From: Bacteroidetes bacterium UBA1947
GTDB taxonomy: Bacteria; Bacteroidota; Bacteroidia; Chitinophagales; Chitinophagaceae
Direction: 5' to 3'
Length of the DNA stretch: 36,006 nt
Assembly (NCBI GenBank): GCA_002336915.1
Contig: DDET01000021.1
Coordinates: forward strand, 113,756-149,761
A model generated the notes under the pieces. It searched no databases. It worked only from the letters and a program-made list of their open reading frames with translations, and was not told the origin of the DNA. How positions within the stretch are numbered: position 1 is the first letter of the stretch; the number at the start of each line of letters is the position of its first letter. A program made the position numbers and the translations under genes. Of this stretch, positions 7,329 through 15,183 are shown piece by piece.

Positions 7329-7332
7329 TTTT

Positions 7333-9096
7333 TTATTGTGCTGTGCCTGTCTTTTTTACAATGTCTTTTATAATGGTATCGAGATCGGAGGCTGCTTCTT
7401 TTATACCCTTGAGTACTGTAAGATTGGAAGGATCGTTCAGATCAGCAGTATTGAACAACTGCGCCAGGCCAAGAATGCTGGCAACAGGCCCGCGCACCTG
7501 GTGCGACTGCATAGATGCGATCTCGTTGAGCTTCTGATTTTGCTGACTAATACTGATCAGTTGTTCCTTTTCGGCGGTAATATCCCTCGAGATACAATTG
7601 ATGCTGACGACCTTATTGTTACTATCATGAATGGGATGAAAGCGAATTTCTTCGTAGACCTTCCTTCCGTCAACGTCTTCTTCTTCTATAATAGTAAATG
7701 CTTCGCCATTTAAGGCCCTACTGTAATACCCATGCCAGAGGGCGATGCGCTCTTTTGCAAAATCCGACTCGGTAAGCTCTTCGTAATCTTTGTTTTGGGT
7801 CATGCCTGCAACACGGTCGTAGTAAGCCTTGTTTGCGGATATGGTTTCCATATGGTCGTTGACGAGCCATATGATATCATCTGTATTATTGATGATGGCC
7901 CTTAGCTTTTTTTCTTCATTCAGGATCTTGGCATTTAGCCTTGCCTCTTCCGAAATGTCCCTGGCATAACAGCTTACACCAATTGGTTCGCCTGCGTGAG
8001 AGAATATCGGTTTGAAACGTTTTTCGCGATTGTGCTTTGTATTATTGATGAGTTCTTCATCCACCACCAAGAATGTTTGGCCTGACAGGGCACGCTGAAA
8101 GTAGTTGCCCCATTTTTCGCGTAAGGCAGGTCCAAAATCGTCCATCATCATACTATCGCCGGGACGCAAGATCTTACCGGTAAATGAATGTATGAAGTCG
8201 ACAAATGGCTGATTGATCTGTATTATTTTCAAGTCTTTATCAATGGACCAGATAAAATCGCTAGTATTGTTGATGAGCGCACGCAGGTTGTACTCGTTGT
8301 CGCGGAGGATATCTTGTATTTTCTTTTGTTCCGTTATATCGCGGAAGTAAACAGCCAGCCCATTTTTGGTGGGGCATGCATTGAGTAACAGCCATTTGCC
8401 GGTGTGTTGAGAATATTCTTCAAACTGTACGGGAATATTTTCATTCATCGCACGGTTAAGTTCCGTGTAGAATTTAGTTCCCACGGCTGCGGGAAACAGG
8501 TCCCATGCATATTTGCCGACAATGTCTTCCTTTTTTATTTTATAAAGGTTGAGTGCTTCATTGTTGACATAAGTATAGCAGAAGTTTTTATCCAGAGCAA
8601 TGAAGCTATCCGAAATACTCTCTAGAATTTGTTCAACGTCGGCCAACGATTCTTTAAGGCTATTTTCTGTCTCGCGGAGCTCGGTTATATCGCGTGAAAT
8701 GCCGCTTAAAGTAAGTGGCTTCCCTGTATTAGTCTTTTTTACATAACATTCTGCGGAAAGATAGCGGATCTCCTTATTTGGCCTCAAAACGCGGGCCTCC
8801 AGGTATCCTTCTCCTTTTTCAAGCAACGCGCTGATATCTTTCTGTAACCTTTCTTTGTCGTCAGGATGTATTCCTTCGAACAATGCCCCGGACGTCCCGA
8901 TCAGCTCTGCGGGAGTGCGGCCAAGAACTTTTTCGCAGGCGCTATTAATATAAGTAAGGGTCAAATCATCAGCGCGACGAACCCAAACCACCTCGCGGAT
9001 GGCGGACAGTATGTCTTCAAGCTGCTGCATTTCTTTCAATGCGGGGAGATCCCGCGCGTTGCTTTCGGTATTATCTGTAACAGGGGGGCTCTCCAT
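7333..9096 (-). CDS. Four-PAS-domain protein with HisKA-like tail, no ATPase domain
   Basis: A 587-residue cytoplasmic sensor-like protein without membrane segments. It has four PAS/PAC units at about 26-140, 150-257, 265-383 and 395-508, three of them closing with a clear PAC ending (SGISRDITE, VYFRDITEQ, ISRDITAEK). They are followed by a helix with a phosphoacceptor-like histidine (M-Q-S-H-Q-V-R-G-P-V-A, His532) and a second helix up to residue 587. The reading frame then stops and a terminator follows directly, so the HATPase domain of a histidine kinase is truly missing. PAS units commonly bind haem, flavin or small ligands; none can be assigned. It could be a phosphotransfer partner, a dimerisation decoy or a kinase completed by another protein. 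No response regulator lies next to it. Confidence 0.85.
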   Translation of the reverse strand: MESPPVTDNTESNARDLPALKEMQQLEDILSAIREVVWVRRADDLTLTYINSACEKVLGRTPAELIGTSGALFEGIHPDDKERLQKDISALLEKGEGYLEARVLRPNKEIRYLSAECYVKKTNTGKPLTLSGISRDITELRETENSLKESLADVEQILESISDSFIALDKNFCYTYVNNEALNLYKIKKEDIVGKYAWDLFPAAVGTKFYTELNRAMNENIPVQFEEYSQHTGKWLLLNACPTKNGLAVYFRDITEQKKIQDILRDNEYNLRALINNTSDFIWSIDKDLKIIQINQPFVDFIHSFTGKILRPGDSMMMDDFGPALREKWGNYFQRALSGQTFLVVDEELINNTKHNREKRFKPIFSHAGEPIGVSCYARDISEEARLNAKILNEEKKLRAIINNTDDIIWLVNDHMETISANKAYYDRVAGMTQNKDYEELTESDFAKERIALWHGYYSRALNGEAFTIIEEEDVDGRKVYEEIRFHPIHDSNNKVVSINCISRDITAEKEQLISISQQNQKLNEIASMQSHQVRGPVASILGLAQLFNTADLNDPSNLTVLKGIKEAASDLDTIIKDIVKKTGTAQ

Positions 9097-9402
9097 TATA
9101 TTTATATTATCCTCTTTGTTTAGCTCTATGTACTAAACGTAATAAATATCCTAAACATTTTTAAGATCAAATTTCTACAAAAATCAGAAAGTAATAATGT
9201 TAATTTATATGTAACCGGGCAAAAATAGATGAAAAAGGGTAGCCACCCATAGGCGGGAGTAGCTGAGAGCTACGAAATACCTTAAAAAAGAGTTAAAATC
9301 TTCAGTACGACGACCGCAAATTAAACTTCTGACCACGCAGTAAATAATAATATATGGCCTCCTAATCAGGTTTCAATTATTTTAGCAGCAAATTTCGGTG
9401 AT
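9097..9402. promoter_or_regulatory. Divergent intergenic region with dyad element
   Basis: AT-rich gap between the PAS protein and scoA, start codons facing away from each other, so both promoters should be here. It contains a dyad GTAGCT-GAG-AGCTAC at 9259-9273 and GGGT-AGCC-ACCC at 9237-9248. The outer parts mirror each other loosely (AAGGGTAGC and GCTACGAAATACCTT). This could be an operator or a structured leader. No TAnnTTTG box is exact; TACGTTTA (minus strand, about 40 bases upstream of the PAS gene) has one mismatch. Confidence 0.35.
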
Positions 9403-10101
9403 ATGAATAAAGTCGTTGCGAATGCTGACGAGGCGATAAAAGACATTAATTCGGGGGCGACCCTCATGCTGGGTGGTTTCGGGCTATGCGGGATACCGGA
9501 GAATTGTATTGCTGCATTGGTGAGGAAGGGGGTTAATAACCTGACCTGCATATCGAATAATGCGGGGGTGGATGGTTTTGGGATAGGACTGATGCTGGAG
9601 CAAAAGCAGGTGAAGAAAATGATATCATCGTACGTGGGAGAGAATGCGGAATTTGAAAGGCAGTTGCTGAGCGGAGAGCTGGAGGTGGAACTGATACCGC
9701 AGGGAACACTGGCTACACGGTGCATGGCTGCAGGGTATGGCATGCCTGCAGTATACCTGCTGGCAGGGTATGGTACTGAAGTGGCTGATGGTAAGGAAGT
9801 ACGTGAATTTAACGGGAAGAACTACCTGATGGAATATGCATTTGATTCTGACTTTGCGATAGTGAAGGCCTGGAAAGGAGATACTACCGGAAATTTGGTG
9901 TTTAAGGAGACGGCGAGAAATTTTAACCCGATGATGGCTATGGCCGGAAAGATAACTATTGCAGAAGTGGAACACCTGGTGCAGCCCGGTGAGATAGACC
10001 CTGACCATGTGCATGTGCCGGGGATCTATGTAAATAAGATCTTCCAAGGAGCGAATTATGAGAAGAGAATAGAACAGCGGACTGTGAGGAAACGTAGCTA
10101 G
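9403..10101 (+). CDS. scoA: 3-oxoacid CoA-transferase, subunit A
   Basis: Alpha subunit of succinyl-CoA:3-ketoacid CoA-transferase, which moves CoA from succinyl-CoA to acetoacetate in ketone-body use. Length (232 residues) and motifs fit: GATLMLGGFGLCGIPE (18-33) near the N-terminus, SNNAGVDGFGIG, the S-Y-V-G-E-N-A-E-F-E-R-Q segment, LIPQGTLA and KGDTTGNLVF. The subunit B gene follows after 54 bases, so the two should form one enzyme encoded in an operon. Related transferases for other acids (acetate, adipate) share these motifs; the best fit is the SCOT type. The first ATG near the motif was taken as start. The last ~15 residues (EKRIEQRTVRK) are typical for this group. Confidence 0.93.
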   Translation: MNKVVANADEAIKDINSGATLMLGGFGLCGIPENCIAALVRKGVNNLTCISNNAGVDGFGIGLMLEQKQVKKMISSYVGENAEFERQLLSGELEVELIPQGTLATRCMAAGYGMPAVYLLAGYGTEVADGKEVREFNGKNYLMEYAFDSDFAIVKAWKGDTTGNLVFKETARNFNPMMAMAGKITIAEVEHLVQPGEIDPDHVHVPGIYVNKIFQGANYEKRIEQRTVRKRS

Positions 10102-10155
10102 GGTGAAAAAAATGCACCATGTGATTAGTATTGATAAACTTTTCAACTCAAAAAA

Positions 10156-10812
10156 ATGCCTTTAAATAAAGAACAAATAGCGCAGCGCATAGCTAAGGAA
10201 CTACGTGACGGTTACTATGTGAATTTGGGAATCGGGATCCCGACACTTGTGGCCAATTATATACCGGAGGGTGTGAATGTAGTACTACAGAGCGAAAACG
10301 GTTTATTGGGCATGGGGCCCTTCCCTTTTGAGGGGGAGGAAGACCCTGACCTGATCAATGCGGGTAAGCAGACGGTGACCACGCTGCCCGGCTCTGCTAT
10401 ATTTGACAGCGCTATGAGCTTTGGGATGATACGCGCTGGCAGAGTAGACCTGACGGTGCTGGGCGCAATGGAAGTGGCGGACAATGGCGATATAGCCAAC
10501 TGGAAGATACCGGGTAAAATGGTGAAAGGCATGGGTGGCGCGATGGACCTTGTGGCTGCTGCGAAAAATATAATTGTGGCTATGCAGCATACTAACCCTA
10601 AGGGTGAAAGTAAATTGCTGCCGAAATGTACACTACCCCTTACTGGGGTGGGCTGTATAAAAAAAGTGGTGAGCGACCTGGGTGTTTTCGACATTACGCC
10701 TGGCGGTTTTGTGTGTATAGAGTATGCACCTGGCGTAACGATAGACGAGATAAAGGCAAAAACGGCAGGCAGGCTTACAATAGCAGATGATGTAAAAGAA
10801 ATGGCCGTATAA
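10156..10812 (+). CDS. scoB: 3-oxoacid CoA-transferase, subunit B
   Basis: Beta subunit of succinyl-CoA:3-ketoacid CoA-transferase, carrying the catalytic glutamate that forms the enzyme-CoA thioester. The catalytic motif Q-S-E-N-G-L-L-G-M-G places this residue at Glu47. Other typical segments are YVNLGIGIPTLVANYIPEG (21-39), DPDLINAGKQTVTTLPG, GRVDLTVLGAMEVADNGDIANW, MVKGMGGAMDLV and LPLTGVGCIKKVVSDLGVF. The length of 218 residues is normal. It follows scoA in the same orientation and precedes the ArsC-family gene by three bases, so the three are probably co-transcribed. Confidence 0.94.
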   Translation: MPLNKEQIAQRIAKELRDGYYVNLGIGIPTLVANYIPEGVNVVLQSENGLLGMGPFPFEGEEDPDLINAGKQTVTTLPGSAIFDSAMSFGMIRAGRVDLTVLGAMEVADNGDIANWKIPGKMVKGMGGAMDLVAAAKNIIVAMQHTNPKGESKLLPKCTLPLTGVGCIKKVVSDLGVFDITPGGFVCIEYAPGVTIDEIKAKTAGRLTIADDVKEMAV

Positions 10813-10815
10813 ACA

Positions 10816-11163
10816 ATGGCTGAAATGACCATATACCATAACGGCGAGTGCAGCAAATGCAGAGGGGCACTGGAACTGATACAAGAGCGAGGCATAGCGC
10901 ACAACGTTCGCTGGTATATTGCTGAGCCGCTAAGTGAAGAAGAACTAAGAGGACTGCTGGACAAACTGCACATGAAGGCCCATGAGCTGGTGCGAACGGG
11001 CGAAGAGCTATATAAGACTGAATATGAAGGGGGCGAGATAAGTGACGAGGAGTGGGTGAAGATACTTATTGAAAAGCCGGAGCTGATGCAGCGGCCGATA
11101 ATAGTAAAAGGCGATACGGCAATAGTAGCCAGGCCCCCGGAAAAAGTGTTAGCACTATTATAA
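10816..11163 (+). CDS. ArsC-family protein (glutaredoxin-type arsenate reductase-like)
   Basis: Small thioredoxin-fold protein of 115 residues of the ArsC/Spx/YffB superfamily. The residues that define the glutaredoxin-dependent arsenate reductase of E. coli are all in place: the active-site cysteine in H-N-G-E-C-S-K-C-R (Cys12, with an additional Cys15) and the oxyanion-binding arginines Arg60, Arg93 (M-Q-R-P-I-I-V) and Arg106 (V-A-R-P-P-E). That favours a reductase over the Spx regulators. It starts only three bases after scoB, and no other arsenic gene (arsB, acr3, arsR) is near, so the role in arsenic resistance is not supported by context; many such chromosomal copies have an unknown substrate. 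A terminator follows at 11169. Confidence 0.8.
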   Translation: MAEMTIYHNGECSKCRGALELIQERGIAHNVRWYIAEPLSEEELRGLLDKLHMKAHELVRTGEELYKTEYEGGEISDEEWVKILIEKPELMQRPIIVKGDTAIVARPPEKVLALL

Positions 11164-11168
11164 AAGAG

Positions 11169-11190
11169 ATGCCCCGCCCTAACGGGGCAT
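11169..11190 (+). terminator. Terminator of the scoAB-arsC-like operon
   Basis: Perfect 8-base stem ATGCCCCG/CGGGGCAT with a 6-base loop, followed by the T-rich TATTATTGTT. It begins six bases after the stop codon. Confidence 0.8.
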
Positions 11191-11247
11191 TATTATTGTT
11201 AGTATTTGCTGAAAGCTTTAGTAAATTTAATATTCCAATGTCCTGAA

Positions 11248-12408
11248 ATGAGGTATTTCTTTATTTGCCTGTGCTGTTTTATGGTGCTGTTCTGCAACAG
11301 CGCTGGAGCGAAGCGTGACAAAAAGAAGAAAGAAAAAGACCCCACATCGGAACCGGGACCAGCCAAAAACGAAAAGGAACTGGTGCAGAAACTGATAAAT
11401 GTGCTGCAATACCAGGACAGCATTACCTACGCCAGCCTTTTCCCTTCATTCGACTCGCTGTGGCGGGATATAGTGCAATACCGCGATAGCAATGCAAGTT
11501 CTATGAACGCGGTGGGGCACCTGACACAAAATGCGGGGTTTATCAAAGATTATGATCCCCGTTTTAACCCCAAGATAATGGAAGAATTCAAAGCCATATT
11601 GCGGAAAGGCGATGATTCTGAATTGCATTGGGAACATATACTGCTGGTGCGATATGAGCTAAAAAAAATGTTGCTTACGCGAGACAAAGTGGGCTATGAA
11701 CACATAGCACCACTTCGGCTTGAGGGCTATATATTTTTCAAGGATATGCTGACCCGGGAAACATATGGCGTCGCGATAAAAGATGTGCAGGTGATAAAGG
11801 GCAAATGGTACGGGGGCCATATGATAGACCTGCAACGTGCATCGACCGAGGATGAATATGTGGCAAGAATGAAAGATGAACTGAGATGGGTAAGGGCGAT
11901 GGTGGAGCAGGGAGTAGACCTGGATAGCTTTAGACGGGCGACTGATAGTGCCATACAGGCTGCCCGCGCAATCAATTTCGACTCATCGGCAATAGTGGTA
12001 CGCAGGGAAATAGTGGACAGGAAACTGTACACCGGTTTATTTGACAACGAAATACCAGTGGTACTTTATGTACAATACCTGAAGGGGCACTGTACAGAAC
12101 CTGTTTGTGCTTATGCAGCCATATTGAAATTTGGCGACGTGGACGACTATATAAGGCTTGATGTATCGCGCACGCCGGATGGAAAATGGTTTTTCCTGGA
12201 GCAGCCGGATATAAGTAATATGGAACTGACGCTGAAAGACAAAATATATACAGGCACATGGCTATCGGCAAGGGATAAAGCTGAATACGAGGTAAAGCTG
12301 AAAGAGAAACTGGCGAATAAAAAAAGGCTCCAATTCCTGGACGAAACACTGGACCGGCTCTATTTCCAGCAACCAAAGGACAAAGACAGGGACCGGGACA
12401 AGGAATAA
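11248..12408 (+). CDS. Exported protein of unknown function
   Basis: I do not recognise this 386-residue protein. The ATG at 11248 gives a short signal peptide (MRYFFICLCCFMVLFCNSAGA), while an in-frame TTG at 11206 would put extra residues in front, so 11248 is preferred. The mature part starts with a lysine-rich stretch (KRDKKKKEKDP, about 23-33) and ends with a charged tail (KDKDRDRDKE). In between there are two alpha/beta-looking parts: about 45-200 with many aromatic residues (YASLFPSFDSLWRDIV), and about 250-350 with RKLYTGLFDNEIPVVLYVQYLKG and a possible lipocalin- or NTF2-like strand pattern (CAYAAILKFGDVDDYIRLDVSRTPDGKWFFLEQ). No catalytic motif is apparent. A terminator upstream separates it from the sco operon, and 116 bases lie before the next gene. 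Confidence 0.7.
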   Translation: MRYFFICLCCFMVLFCNSAGAKRDKKKKEKDPTSEPGPAKNEKELVQKLINVLQYQDSITYASLFPSFDSLWRDIVQYRDSNASSMNAVGHLTQNAGFIKDYDPRFNPKIMEEFKAILRKGDDSELHWEHILLVRYELKKMLLTRDKVGYEHIAPLRLEGYIFFKDMLTRETYGVAIKDVQVIKGKWYGGHMIDLQRASTEDEYVARMKDELRWVRAMVEQGVDLDSFRRATDSAIQAARAINFDSSAIVVRREIVDRKLYTGLFDNEIPVVLYVQYLKGHCTEPVCAYAAILKFGDVDDYIRLDVSRTPDGKWFFLEQPDISNMELTLKDKIYTGTWLSARDKAEYEVKLKEKLANKKRLQFLDETLDRLYFQQPKDKDRDRDKE

Positions 12409-12495
12409 AGAGCCAAGACCCGGTAAAAACCCTAATATTGATAGCATCTATATTGCTATGCAAAACAGATGCATGATTTGAATACCTACATCCTG

Positions 12496-12503
12496 TATCT
12501 TTA
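12496..12503 (+). promoter_or_regulatory. Possible promoter of the MoxR-like gene
   Basis: TATCTTTA matches TAnnTTTG except for the last base. A TTTG at 12477-12480 lies 15 bases upstream as a possible -33 element. The ATG is at 12525. Confidence 0.3.
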
Positions 12504-12524
12504 TGCTCCCTGATAAAATACTAC

Positions 12525-14048
12525 ATGCAAGCAACAATAAAGACACTGGGCGAACTGAAACAAAGCGGGTATAAATCCAAAACGGTTAAGGAAGAGCTTC
12601 GGGAAAACCTGATACGATCTATACAGGAAAAGGACAATCCCTTTACCGGTATTATAGGTTATGAAGATACAGTGATACCTGATGTAGAACGAGCAATACT
12701 ATCGCGTCATAATATTCTGTTCCTTGGCCTGCGCGGGCAAGCAAAAACGCGGATGGCGCGTGATATGGTGAACCTGCTGGATGAGTGGATACCTGTGGTA
12801 GCGGGCAGCGATATAAATGATGACCCCTTCAAACCCATATCCGTATACGCAAGAGAAATTATAGCTGAGAAGGGTGATGATACTCCTATTGCATGGCTGC
12901 ATAGGAGTGAACGTTATGGCGAAAAGCTTGCAACGCCGGATGTATCGGTAGCGGACCTGATAGGCGATGTAGACCCTATAAAGGCGGCGAATATGCGATT
13001 GAGCTTTGCTGATGAGCGTGTGATACACTATGGTATTATACCACGGTCGCACAGGGGAATCTTTGTTATTAATGAATTACCTGACCTGCAGGCGAGGATA
13101 CAGGTATCGCTTTTTAACATACTACAGGAAGGCGATATACAAATACGTGGCTTCAAGCTCAGGATGCCACTGGATATTATGTTTGTATTTACAGCCAATC
13201 CTGAAGATTACACCAATCGCGGTAGTATTGTAACGCCCCTTAAAGACCGAATAGAAAGCCAGATCATCACCCACTACCCTAAATCGGTAGTGATATCGCA
13301 GGCAATAACCGAACAAGAAGCCGATGTGCTGCCCGCGCAGATGGGGCATGTGGAGGTGCCAGACCTGTGCCGCCTGCTGGTTGAAGAGATAGCAATGGAG
13401 GCGCGCAAGAGCGAATATGTGGACCAGAAGAGCGGTGTATCAGCCAGGCTTACCATTACTGCATTTGAGAACCTGGTGAGCACGGCAGAACGCCGGGCCC
13501 TGCGACAGGGAATAAAACGAACTATTATACGCATAGCTGACTTTGTGGGAGTAATACCCGCTATAACCGGCAAGATAGAATTGGTGTATGAAGGTGAACA
13601 GGAAGGGCCGTTTAACGTGTCGTACCGATTAATAGGGCAGGCTGTACGGGCATTGTTTACCCAGTACTTTCCTGATCCGCAAAGCTTTAAAAAGACAGGC
13701 AGAGAGCCACAAAACAGGAAAAGCCAAAGCCAGAATAATCCATACCAACCGGTGATAGACTGGTTTGGCAAAGGGAATGACCTTGCGTTGTTGCAAGACG
13801 ACACTGATGAAATGTATGTGCAGCGCCTGTACCAGGTGGACGGACTGCGTGCAGCGGTAAAGCAATTTTACCCGAATGCAGATGAAGCGCAGGCTGCACT
13901 GCTGATGGAATTTTTACTGCACGGCTTGTCTGAGTTCTCACTCATCAGCAAGAAAGGAGTGGAGGCAGGAGGTTATGCTTTCGCCGATATATTGGGTAGT
14001 ATGATCAACATGAACTTCAGCAGCGAAGAAGATGATGAAGACATCTAG
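12525..14048 (+). CDS. MoxR/magnesium-chelatase-type AAA+ ATPase
   Basis: AAA+ ATPase of 507 residues. Walker A reads G-L-R-G-Q-A-K-T-R (68-76), Walker B GIFVINELPDL (178-188) with Asn-Glu instead of Asp-Glu, and sensor 1 VFTANPEDYTNRG (221-233), followed by the arginine-containing G-S-I-V-T-P-L-K-D-R-I. The region after residue 275 is helical and ends in an acidic tail (SSEEDDEDI). Relatives act as chaperone-like ATPases that work with a von Willebrand A domain partner, often encoded directly downstream. Here the next gene is on the opposite strand with one base between the stops, so the partner must be elsewhere or absent. It differs from true magnesium chelatase in size and context; no porphyrin gene is near. 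A role in metal insertion or complex assembly is inference only. Confidence 0.8.
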   Translation: MQATIKTLGELKQSGYKSKTVKEELRENLIRSIQEKDNPFTGIIGYEDTVIPDVERAILSRHNILFLGLRGQAKTRMARDMVNLLDEWIPVVAGSDINDDPFKPISVYAREIIAEKGDDTPIAWLHRSERYGEKLATPDVSVADLIGDVDPIKAANMRLSFADERVIHYGIIPRSHRGIFVINELPDLQARIQVSLFNILQEGDIQIRGFKLRMPLDIMFVFTANPEDYTNRGSIVTPLKDRIESQIITHYPKSVVISQAITEQEADVLPAQMGHVEVPDLCRLLVEEIAMEARKSEYVDQKSGVSARLTITAFENLVSTAERRALRQGIKRTIIRIADFVGVIPAITGKIELVYEGEQEGPFNVSYRLIGQAVRALFTQYFPDPQSFKKTGREPQNRKSQSQNNPYQPVIDWFGKGNDLALLQDDTDEMYVQRLYQVDGLRAAVKQFYPNADEAQAALLMEFLLHGLSEFSLISKKGVEAGGYAFADILGSMINMNFSSEEDDEDI

Positions 14049-14049
14049 A

Positions 14050-14964
14050 TCATAAGGTACCCGAACCAAGTATCATAAAGCCGGAAGAGATATCAATAGC
14101 TACGTGCCCGAATTTTTCAAGCAGGTTATTGCTGAAAAAGCCAACCGCATCAGGACGAGCGAAATAACCCTGCCCGGGCTGTACGATCATTTCCACATTC
14201 TTTGCATCGATATTGCCATTGTCATTCTTAAGGGTCTTAATAGTTACCACCGGCAGCTTTAGGTCGCCGCCTATACCTGTAGCGGTAAGATATTCATGAG
14301 GTTTAAGGGTACTATCCGCGGCTTTTAGTTTTTTATAGATGTCCCCGGGTACGTTAATGTATAGTTTACTCGTAGAAGCAAGGCTAGCGCCACTATCGTA
14401 CCTGAGATAAGTTGTAACAGTACCGTTAATGGTGACCTTAATACGTGGAATGCCATTATCCATTTCGAAGGGGAGGTAACGAAGACCCGCGTTATTGGGG
14501 CGGAGCTTTATTTTTAGGAAAACGATCTCATGTTTGGGGAAATCCAATGTAATAGTGAAGTGCTTCAACACATCGGTACCGAGTATGCCTGATACCTTTT
14601 TATTGCCGGGAGCGATCATGTGGCTGAGGTCCTGCTTCGTGACCGAAAGACTGTTCACGTAAGCCTTACCTATGCCAATTTTATCCAAAACAACCATTTC
14701 GGTAAGCATCTTGCCCGCCATACCTTCCACCGTATCTTTTTTTGTTACCTCTAGTTTTAGCTTATCTGCCAGGGTATTGTCGATGGCGGAAGCATTTGCA
14801 CCGGTGTCCATTAGAAATAAAGCTGTATCCTTATCATTGACAACTACTTTGAGGTAAATAAGGCCTTGATAATAGTCAAATTTTATGGCCTGGGAAAAAA
14901 CGGCACACGGTAAGGAAAGCCAAACCGCAAGCAGGAAAAGAAAGTATAAAAATTTGATTCTCAT
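14050..14964 (-). CDS. Exported retropepsin-like aspartic protease
   Basis: A predicted periplasmic or secreted protein of 304 residues with two half-sites of a retropepsin-like fold on one chain: L-F-L-M-D-T-G-A-N-A-S-A-I-D (catalytic-type Asp53) and L-R-Y-D-S-G-A-S-L-A-S-T (Asp190). Each is followed by a hydrophobic-hydrophobic-Gly segment (SGILGTDVLKHF about 125-136 and TATGIGGDL), as expected for the flaps and second psi-loop. An in-frame ATG at 15039 exists, but ATG 14964 starts directly with a good signal peptide (MRIKFLYFLFLLAVWLSLPCAVFSQ) and is preferred. Proteins of this kind are common in Bacteroidota, often with a PDZ domain, which is absent here. Substrates are unknown. Convergent with the MoxR-like gene, one base apart. 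Confidence 0.8.
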   Translation of the reverse strand: MRIKFLYFLFLLAVWLSLPCAVFSQAIKFDYYQGLIYLKVVVNDKDTALFLMDTGANASAIDNTLADKLKLEVTKKDTVEGMAGKMLTEMVVLDKIGIGKAYVNSLSVTKQDLSHMIAPGNKKVSGILGTDVLKHFTITLDFPKHEIVFLKIKLRPNNAGLRYLPFEMDNGIPRIKVTINGTVTTYLRYDSGASLASTSKLYINVPGDIYKKLKAADSTLKPHEYLTATGIGGDLKLPVVTIKTLKNDNGNIDAKNVEMIVQPGQGYFARPDAVGFFSNNLLEKFGHVAIDISSGFMILGSGTL

Positions 14965-15095
14965 CTCGGTAAAGTAAAGCACTAAAATACTTATAAAACG
15001 AATCATATGCAGATAATATTGCCAAAAACGCAACACCACGGCAGGCTATTTATGCATAATTAATAAAGCATCTTAGGGATATTAGGTTTAATAAT

Positions 15096-15144
15096 GGCTG
15101 GTGTGAATTTTATGGGCTCTGACCCATCATTAAAACGGCCAGCC
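15096..15144. repeat. Nested inverted repeat in intergenic region
   Basis: Outer arms GGCTGG (15096-15101) and CCAGCC (15139-15144) enclose a perfect small stem ATGGG/CCCAT (15112-15127, loop CTCTGA). It lies between the 5' end of the protease gene and the 3' end of the glycosyltransferase gene, both on the minus strand. Without a T-run it is not a standard terminator. Confidence 0.4.
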
Positions 15145-15183
15145 GATGAGTAGCTCAAATTCCCGGGTTAGGCCCATTTTTCT

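Noticed and set aside
14965..15039. Longer N-terminus of the retropepsin-like protease
   Set aside because: Starting at 15039 would bury the obvious signal peptide behind 25 extra residues; ATG 14964 is the better start.
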